From Siphonodentalium dalli (lineage: Eukaryota > Mollusca > Scaphopoda > Gadilida > Siphonodentaliidae), in the NCBI GenBank assembly GCA_032622095.1, contig CP136062.1, positions 130,715,282-130,779,281 on the forward strand: a DNA stretch of 64,000 nt, written 5' to 3'. This document shows, one piece after another, positions 56,211 through 64,000 of the stretch (position 1 is the first letter of the stretch; each line of letters starts with the position of its first letter). The position numbers and the translations under genes are program-made. The notes beneath the pieces are model-generated. The model was not told the DNA's origin. It was given only the letters and a program-made list of their open reading frames with translations, and made no database searches.

Positions 56211-57248
56211 AGGTACTCAATCCGATTTCATGGTCCCCGTATCATCAGATTCCAACAACAACAATATTTTTTGAAATGCCGCTTCAGTTATCAGAATCAA
56301 GTAATTGCCCAAAAATAATGCTAACCACAGTCAACAAAAGTATAAAATTGACCAAAACCTGTTATTTATCAACATTTTGTTCAACAAAATTTTGCCGGTT
56401 TGTCAAGTTATTGGTGGTGAAAAATAATAGATTTCAAACATCGATATCTGATCACTCTGAGCTTTGATGGGTGGGATCCTCAACTCGAATCAAATATTTT
56501 TTATCCCCCGAAGCCAAGGAAATAGTAATATGCGAGCGTTAATTCGGAGTAATAGTAATATGCGAGCGTTAATTCGGAGTAATAGTAATATGCGAGCGTT
56601 AATTCGGAGTAATAGTAATATGCGAGCGTTAATTCGGAGTAATAGTAATATGCGAGCGTTAATTCGGAGTAATAGTAATATGCGAGCGTTAATTCGGAGT
56701 AATAGTAATATGCGAGCGTTAATTCGGAGTAATAGTAATATGCGAGCGTTAATTCGGAGTAATAGTAATATGCGAGCGTTAATTCGGAGTAATAGTAATA
56801 TGCGAGCGTTAATTCGGAGTAATAGTAATATGCGAGCGTTAATTCGGAGTAATAGTAATATGCGAGCGTTAATTCGGAGTAATAGTAATATGCGAGCGTT
56901 AATTCGGAGTAATAGTAATATGCGAGCGTTAATTCGGAGTAATAGTAATATGCGAGCGTTAATTCGGAGTAATAGTAATATGCGAGCGTTAATTCGGAGT
57001 AATAGTAATATGCGAGCGTTAATTCGGAGTAATAGTAATATGCGAGCGTTAATTCGGAGTAATAGTAATATGCGAGCGTTAATTCGGAGTAATAGTAATA
57101 TGCGAGCGTTAATTCGGAGTAATAGTAATATGCGAGCGTTAATTCGGAGTAATAGTAATATGCGAGCGTTAATTCGGAGTAATAGTAATATGCGAGCGTT
57201 AATTCGGAGTAATAGTAATATGCGAGCGTTAATTCGGATTATGCATCT
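56211..57248. mobile_element. T2/Kolobok-like MITE, copy 2, with expanded array
   Basis: Ends AGGTACTCAATCCGAT and, inverted, AGATGCATAATCCGAAT, each next to TTAA. It matches the copy at 41419-41866 throughout, except that one 30-bp segment near the right end is present 24 times instead of once. Confidence 0.85.
56521..57240. repeat. 24 x 30-bp tandem array
   Basis: Twenty-four units of AATAGTAATATGCGAGCGTT followed by AATTCGGAGT run without visible variation; only the last unit differs at its end (GGATT). Because 30 is a multiple of three, the plus strand reads as 262 residues of the decapeptide NSNMRALIRS. This is an artefact of unit length, not evidence for a protein. Confidence 0.95.
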
Positions 57249-58381
57249 TTAAGAAGATAAGAGCAACAGTAACATTAATAATAAATAATTTATAACTAAT
57301 CCATTTATTACACACATTTGACAGTAATTAGTTTCAATGATTAGAGCAATTATTACCCTGGATCCAACAGTCAATATTTCTTGCTTACCTGTCTAATTGT
57401 CCCCCAGAATATTCAGTTCAAATATTCCGATTGAAATGAAACTTGGTATGAGGAATAACAATCACTTTATTGAGGTCAAGTTCAAAATCGCAGTTTTTGT
57501 GTTGTCTGGATGATAACTTGAGCAATTTTCAGCGGAATTTCTTGATATTTGGTAAATGGTTCACATTTGAGACGATACAAGCAAAGTTTGATTATGGTCA
57601 TGGTCCGATGATTTTTGACAGAGTTATGCCTCTTTTTTACTGCCACCTTGATTTGGGGGGCATGGGGTCTGCAACATTTGATCTATCATTAAATCCAGAC
57701 AAAATGTTCCTTTCTTTGAGTGCACTGACAAGGACATAGTTATATTACCATACTCAGTATGCTTCTCTTGAAATTGTGATTTTGTACATTAAAAAAACTA
57801 ATTTCAAGCATGGAGAATCATATCAGATATAGGTTACAACAGTCATTTTGACGTTGTAAAGTGTTAAAACTTTTCAGATCAATTTTTGTACTTTACTAGT
57901 TATGGGGCAAGTTTCAAATGATAAGCAACATGATAGAGATGTGATACAACATATGGTTCACAGATTTTAAAGTTTTTGATAGTTTTTCAATGAGACTCAA
58001 TAACATGGAGAAATGTCAAGTGTTCATCATTTGAAGCAATAAGGGGATTGTGATATAATGATAGTTCTCTCTACACCAGCCCATCTGCCTCACTTTCTCA
58101 TTGTGATAACATGACATGCTTGCCTTCTCACAAATGCAGATGTGTCCACATAATCATTAATAATTGCCCTTTTAATATCAGTTGAACACTGAATCGTATC
58201 CATCATCAAAGCATTCTACATGCTGTGAACAGACTTCCGAAAGTAACACAAAATTGTTGCATCAAAAAGAAAATAGGGTCTCTGTTTTTTCCAGTAGTGT
58301 TCATCTTTTCCCCATATTCAAAGCCTCACCAAGCAGCATGTAACATGGGTGATTTGCACAGTATTCACAACTAAAATTACT

Positions 58382-58891
58382 TTAGATCATACCATGAATC
58401 TATACTCAGGCTAACGCCCGTAGAGTTCATATTCCACCAGTACAAAACCTTGGAACTTTTAAAAGTTTTTACAGGGAACATTAGTCGAAAAAATAATGCG
58501 GGGAATATATTTCTTAGTTACTATCTGTTCCTTAATAATGTACTTTACTATTGGTGAAGGTCAATCGAAATTGCATTCTTTTGTGTGACTTTTCTGAGCA
58601 GATATCGCAATAAATATTGAATTCATTACCAAGGATAAATTCCATAAATGTGAGCGACGCAAAGCAAAATCACTCACAAAGTTTGTTAGATCATGAAATT
58701 TCAAGTTAGGCCCTTCACCTGCAGTGAAGTACATTATTAAGGAACAAATAATTACGAAGAAATATATCCTAGCGTTATATTTTAACTTCATAAGGCTCTC
58801 TGTCAAAACTTCAAAAATTTCCAAGGTTTTGTACTGGTGGAATATGATCTCTACGGCGTTAGCCAGCATGGAGCTTCATGGCATGATCTAA
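58382..58891. mobile_element. Foldback element, TTAGATCATRCCATGAA ends
   Basis: TTAGATCATACCATGAA..GGCTAACGCC..ATATTCCACCAGTACAAAAC at the left is mirrored at the right end with few changes. Inner arms also pair (CCTTAATAATGTACTT). There is no coding frame and no clear target duplication. The stretches 57279-58381 and 58892-60972 show no gene or clear element. Confidence 0.7.
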
Positions 58892-60972
58892 CCAAGTATG
58901 TTAATACAGAAAATGAAGGTACATGATCTAACATCACTTGTGCTCACAGGTGACTGTTCCCCCAAATTATGTTAATTGATGATCGCTAGAGATAAATGCT
59001 GTGAAATCTCAATTTAATGCATGACATGGGTGGTACCAGAGGGGGGTGTCAAGGTGGGTTTGGATCTCCGTATCTCAGTCATGTAGGTTATGTTTAAATT
59101 AAGACATCTTTCTAATTAAGCCACCTCAAAATTAATATACCTCAGCAAAATGCCACCTTTGATATGAGGGATACTATGTGTGGTGCATTTTTATGTCATT
59201 GCAGAAAATAAAATCAATTGATCAGTCACTGCCAATTATAACAGCCAGCAAATTCTGCAAAGGTGAAAAGTGATTCATGTAATTCGCCCATGTCACAATT
59301 TGTCTGTAGGTGCTCATTGCACTCTGGGTGTGATCTTATTAAGCAAAGCTGTGCTTGCCACACTCTGTGGAAAGGTTTTTATGGGGCCTGTTTAATTGCA
59401 AATGTGGAACTGTTCAATTCTCATAAAGTTATATGAACACATCTGCAAAGTTGTTACACTGTATGTTGTGAACTGTTGTGAACATTTTGTGAAAGAATTA
59501 TGTACAAGATGAAACTGTATATAAGATGAGTATGGTGAATTGATTTCATTTTTGTTGTACTGTACAATGTTCTGTTGTATTGTTTATTTCATTTCTTTTG
59601 TGAAGATTGTGAGAGGCTGTTGGACGTTTGTTCTTGAAGGTTGTGATATGTATTTCGATCGAGTATCTCTACTATATATAGACGGTTGTTGAAAAAGAAT
59701 TTATATAAAATTTATAAATGTTACATTTAATATTGTTGCCATTAATATAAATATAATTATATGCACTGAATAATATCATGTAGTAATTAGTTTCATATTA
59801 CCGGTATGAGCAGGCAATGTCTATATTGACCTCTGATGTTACCTCATATTAGAGTAGCTAGTTGTTGTTTCTTCATCTCAGAAAAATGCATCATAAAACT
59901 GCTGCAATTAATTATTATTTAGAATCTCACAATTCTTGCTCCGAACTACATATATAATAATAGATGTTTTGATAGCTGATCCACATTGCTGATAAAATTG
60001 CTAAGAATTCATGTAACAATACTCCTCACAAGACTTCTAGTTCTTGACATATTATTGCTTTTTACCAGAAAGATACACTCAATATGGTAATAGTTAATGT
60101 GTGCTTTTCGCAGCTAATTGTGTAATTTTCCTTGTCAAAATGATTTGTGATTTGTAAAAATCGCCAGATTCCTTACATAGATATAGTGGTCTATATTAAT
60201 ATCCTTTTAAAGTAATTATCAAAACACAAATAACTTGACACCACACATACCCACATCCTAAAATTGTACCTACAAAAAATGCAAGTAACTTTCATCAAGT
60301 CTTAAAAGCTGAAGTTTGTGTTTGAAAGTAAGAAGACAACTGAATTTGACCAACGAAAAATATTATTCTGACCTTTGAAACTCCCAGGGGGAAGTGGGAT
60401 GAGATAAACAAATATTCAATAACCACATACATACACAAATAGGTCAGTGAATATGTAACCCTGGGTATATTTCCAGCATAAAACTATCAAAAAACTATCA
60501 ATATCTAGATGCATAGTATTCAAATCAGGGTAATGTATTTGGTGTATAATTAATTTAGACATTCAAGCCTACAAATAGATGCATCTGAAATTCTGAAGCT
60601 GGCTATTTTCCATTCTAGACACTTCCCAAACTGCAGATACAATCCGTTGATGGCCAGAAATGGAAGAAGTCTTAATGTAGCCAGATTAGCCAGGTAAAAT
60701 GTGGAAAAACTTGATAGAACTCACTAAATGCAAGTCATTCATTGAAATATTTTATTTGATATATTTATTCGGTGAATGTTTGTGACTGCATGTTATATAA
60801 AGACATTTGCGTTTCTTAAAGTGGTGGACATATTAAAATAGAAATATAGATATTGGTCAGCATTGACAATTTTTCAGAAAGATAATCTAAATTTTTCACT
60901 GAATATATCAATACAATGTATATTGAATACATATACTTTTTTTCTTTTAAAAAAAAAGAGACTATTTTGCAA

Positions 60973-61139
60973 TTAAACACCTCACATATATAAGAATAAC
61001 AATATTTACCTTTATCTTGTAAGCCAGTACATTCTCTTATATATGTGAGGCTCCCAACAGGAGACTCATATATAAGATAATGCACTGGCACAGGATCTTT
61101 AATGCTGCACCAGCGCGACTCCCATCATGAAAGGGTTAA
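60973..61139. mobile_element. piggyBac-type MITE, family 1, copy 4 (left end deleted)
   Basis: The right end CCCTTTCATGATGGGAGTCG (inverted) meets TTAA at 61136-61139. On the left, TTAA (60973-60976) is followed almost at once by the internal CCTCACATATATAAG word, so the left terminus is lost. Confidence 0.65.
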
Positions 61140-61943
61140 AAAGTAGCAATGTGTACTATGATCTATTTTTATCTTTTAAACTATGTAGTTCCTATGATAA
61201 TGTGACCAAAGCTTTATTTCATATGGTCTTTATCTGTTATTTTATATTCAACATACTTCACCTAATTTAGAAGCATGATTAAACTCAGTATGACACCTCT
61301 CAGTTCCTATGTTTCATACATGATGCTAACTACTAACCATAACTTTCACTCTAATGCTATTATAGCAACAAAAGTAAATTCTGCTGTGATTCCCTTATGA
61401 CATGTTCACATGTAGCTGCAAGAAAATATCTGCAAGAAAATATTTTATTGCTGCCAAGATTACACTCATGAGAACGCAGCGGTTTAGATGGCGATGACCA
61501 GAACATCATCATTCGTGCTGGTTCAAGTGAATGCTTCAAACAACCTATAGTCCATATTGGCAATTCATAGCATTATGAAATTTCCAACTGTAGAAAATTA
61601 TTTTTACTGAAGTTAGGGTGGGGGTGAAACTCCCCCACCCCTGTCACCATGTTGCTGCACTCATGAATAAAGACCATCCAAACTAAGCGCAATGAGAAAG
61701 TGGTCACATTATCTGCAAATAGGTACACGCCTATGTTATAATTTAATAGTACATGCATATATATGGGGTGGCAAATGTGATCATGTTTTTTTGGCAAATT
61801 GGATCACCACACCCCAATCAAAACCCTATTTGAAGTTTTATAGAGTTATGGATTTGTTTGGTTCATGGGACTGTGGTGTATAGCACGTGTCTGGCTACCA
61901 AACATACAGGGGTGTGGCAACATTAGGGGCTTGGGTATCTCAC

Positions 61944-62003
61944 CCCCCCCCCCCCCCCCAACAATTGTGGTAAAATCTTTCACACCACCCCCCCCCCCCC
62001 CCC
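61944..62003. repeat. Two poly-C tracts
   Basis: Runs of about 16 C each at 61944-61959 and 61988-62003, with CACACCA between them. The surrounding 61140-62940 contains no recognised gene or element. Confidence 0.85.
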
Positions 62004-62948
62004 AACCCCCATTGTTAAAAACTATATAGAAGCTTAAATATTTATACTATCATTTAAACCAAATTATTGCCCAATAGGTCTTAAATATGCAGTTTGCCAA
62101 CGAGATGCGAACCAATGAATAATTAATTTGTGGGAATCAATTTCATATTCACAAGACATTTTGCAAGGAAATTTACAAATTTTTATACATTTTGAATATC
62201 ATTTGCTGCAACCAATTGTGTTCAATGATTCCTATTAATTGTGACAATCCATACCACTGCTTTAACCATACAGTATTTGATTGACAATACCAAATCAAAC
62301 TTGTTGCTAGTTTACTCAGTATTATTAACTTTATATTCTGTGTTTCAGGATTCAATGGCCAAATCCACACATAACAAATTGTCACGTTATTAAAGTGGGC
62401 TACATTACTATGATGTAGTTTGGTGATAAATTCTGTCGCGATACAGGTTTAAATTTAAGCTACCACAGGTATTTGTAATTAAGATGTATGTTTCCAGAAA
62501 AAAAAACTGAGTGCACCACATTAACACAAAATCTCTTTTGATAAAGAGGCATGGACTTTTTTATTTATTTATTTTTCACATGCATATATAACTAACTGAC
62601 AATAACAAACCCCAGCTGTGTGGCATGCGTCATGTGTGATATATTCATCTGATGCTGAATTAGAAGTAAATTCATTAAAGCTATTCATTCACACTGCTCA
62701 TGTTGCAAGCATCGTAATAAAAGTGTCAGACACAAGAATAGGACAGTGGTGTAATTCTGCATTGCATGCAGTGCGTTTCCTCAGCAATTTCCATCCCTTG
62801 CAACTACAGAGTGACAGAGATGCTGGAAATGAATCTGAGTCCTGCCAAGGCTGTTCGAGTGAATATTGTGCTCGGTTCAAATTCATTTCTGATTGAAAAT
62901 ATTAGGCGTCACTCCACCAAGTCTGAGATTAGTGTACCTGTCACTTGC

Positions 62949-63037
62949 AGAATGAGGTCCCCAGAGGGTGAATTTAGTGACACTATCCCGCATAGCAGGC
63001 TAGCATCACTAAATTCACCCTATGGGGACCTCATTCT
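62949..63037. repeat. AGAATGAGGTCCCC hairpin, fourth unit
   Basis: Same hairpin as at 47977-48433, about 89 bp, with GCATAGCAGGC in the loop. Preceded by TGTCACTTGC as the other units are by TG..TTTGC. Confidence 0.75.
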
Positions 63038-63309
63038 GCATGGCCTCATCTCATCTCATTGTAACAGTGTGCCACAAATTTATGCAATAATGTTCACCAC
63101 ATTCACATGCTGTGCGGTCCTGTCTATGTATCAGGTATCTTGTGTAAAACATTGATTTGGCGTATGACAGACATTGGCTTTGCGACTTAAATAAAGTTCA
63201 TTTCCAAATTACAATTTGGCCTATCTCATTAGTGTGAGGTTTGATCTGGTTCCTTTTTTGTAAAGCCGCTGTTAGTTACTGAATATAAATGTGGAAATAA
63301 TCGGTAATA

Positions 63310-63404
63310 ATTAATCAATTCTGATAACTAAAGCGTCTTTTGAAGAATGTTGTTGTTGGAATCTGATGATACTGGGAACATCAAATCGTATTGTGCACCT
63401 TTAA
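63310..63404 (-). mobile_element. T2-like MITE, truncated inverted copy
   Basis: Read on the minus strand from TTAA (63401-63404): AGGTGCACAATACGATTTGA, then CAACAACAACATTCTTC and TTAGTTATCAGAATTGATTAA, matching the left end of 41419 and 56211. The other end is missing. Confidence 0.65.
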
Positions 63405-63667
63405 TAAATGGATGTTGATTTGCTTGTGTTCCACAGAGTATAGATGCAAGTTCGTTTGACATTTTGTGTGGAACACACATAAAAATATCAGACCAACTTG
63501 CAACAATTTCTTATATTTACATTCCAACTTGCATATTAAAAGAGCATTCAGCTCCCAATTTCAATATTCTTGTAGCATGTTGCAAGACGCGACCATACAA
63601 TACAAGTTGAAAACAAGTTGGGGCCTATGTGCGACATCACACGGTGTGATATCAACAAACCAACGTA

Positions 63668-63880
63668 CAGTAATGCTCTAAGTAATCGACTTCTTAACCA
63701 CAGCAGAATTATGGGTAACTTTTCAGGATTTAGTCGGAAATATGGCTTGTTGCCATTCATCGGAAAGCTCTCCCCGAGAGCTTTCCGATGAACGGCAACA
63801 AGCCATATTTCCGACTAAATCCTGAAAAGTTACCCATAATTCTGCTGTGGTTAAGAAGTCGATTACTTAGAGCATTACTG
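63668..63880. mobile_element. pogo-like palindromic MITE, copy 3
   Basis: CAGTAATGCTCTAAGTAATC at the left is mirrored at the right, with TA on both sides. The 213 bp are almost one stem of about 100 bp around CTCTCCCCGAGAG, more symmetric than copies 1 and 2. Confidence 0.85.
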
Positions 63881-64000
63881 TACTCCATTAAAGTTCCACA
63901 GCATGAATGCATTTTATTTAGGAGTGTATATTATGCAAATGAAAATAAATAGAACATCACATGTTGATTATGCTGATTATCAACTGCAACAGACATTTGT

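Larger units (their letters stand above)
56181..57278. repeat. 30-bp direct repeats bounding the T2-like MITE
   Basis: A 30-base sequence that begins and ends with TTAA (centre GAAGATAAGAGCAACAGTAA) is present exactly at 56181-56210 and again at 57249-57278, immediately on either side of the MITE. A normal TTAA insertion would duplicate four bases only. Confidence 0.9.

Noticed and set aside
56521-57240. CRISPR-like array
   Set aside because: The units are contiguous, without spacers, in an animal genome, and they derive from a MITE segment.
56464-57252. 262-residue frame of NSNMRALIRS decapeptide repeats
   Set aside because: It follows from a 30-bp tandem DNA repeat inside a MITE. The single-unit copy at 41419-41866 is not coding, and no signal or flanking coding sequence supports a protein.
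57400-57740. 89-residue plus-strand frame
   Set aside because: The sequence resembles non-coding dispersed intergenic repeats, with no domain, splice signals or start context.
60616-60680. Possible 3' exon after TTCCATTCTAG
   Set aside because: The acceptor-like sequence is followed by a short frame that stops quickly, and nothing links it to NMNAT exon 8 better than the exon at 52373.

Overview
This is an AT-rich, repeat-dense piece of an animal nuclear genome. It has spliced genes with GT..AG introns, an L2/CR1-type LINE, and many DNA transposons (hAT-, T2/Kolobok-, piggyBac-, pogo-, Tc1/mariner- and Helitron-type). No bacterial-style genes are visible. The repeat mix and gene structure suggest a marine invertebrate, possibly a mollusc or other lophotrochozoan, but the phylum cannot be fixed from the sequence.

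The one clear host gene is a nuclear-type nicotinamide mononucleotide adenylyltransferase (NMNAT, NAD+ synthesis) on the + strand, about 44 kb long. Nine coding exons can be joined: 8721-8799, 31130-31218, 32238-32305, 34180-34322, 37292-37401, 37805-37906, 40336-40394, 42151-42246 and 52373-52712. All junctions are in compatible phase. The sum is 1086 nt (361 codons plus stop), and motifs of the family appear in the right order. Most of the window is this gene's introns, swollen by transposons.

Layout. 1-4350: short palindromic motifs, CCAAT repeats, a 42-bp minisatellite and degenerate repeats. 4351-7313: two nested elements sharing a terminus (TATGGCAAGCC), each with a 6-bp target duplication and packed with ACTTAAGT-core palindromes; a T2/Kolobok-like MITE is inserted in the outer one. 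7314-8696: presumed NMNAT upstream region and an unexplained coding-like fragment. 8800-31129 is intron 1. It holds an 8.7-kb long-inverted-repeat element (8888-17546), itself invaded by a hAT MITE, a GC-rich element and a broken LINE. It also holds a 1.3-kb hAT element and an 8.7-kb TTAA-flanked transposon (20903-29600) with long, internally repeated inverted termini. That last element carries on the minus strand a large gene whose C-terminal half looks like an XPG/FEN (PIN-fold) nuclease. Introns 2-8 contain hAT, Helitron, piggyBac-like and T2-like elements. 52713-64000: pogo-like hairpins, a T2-like MITE whose 30-bp segment is amplified 24 times, and other palindromic MITEs, with no recognisable gene.

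The most unusual items are: (1) the TTAA-flanked transposon combining T2/Kolobok-like ends with an XPG-like protein; (2) the ACTTAAGT palindrome-array elements; (3) the near-perfect 24 x 30-bp array inside a MITE, flanked by a 30-bp TTAA-bounded direct repeat; (4) a Helitron ending 3 bp inside an NMNAT splice donor.
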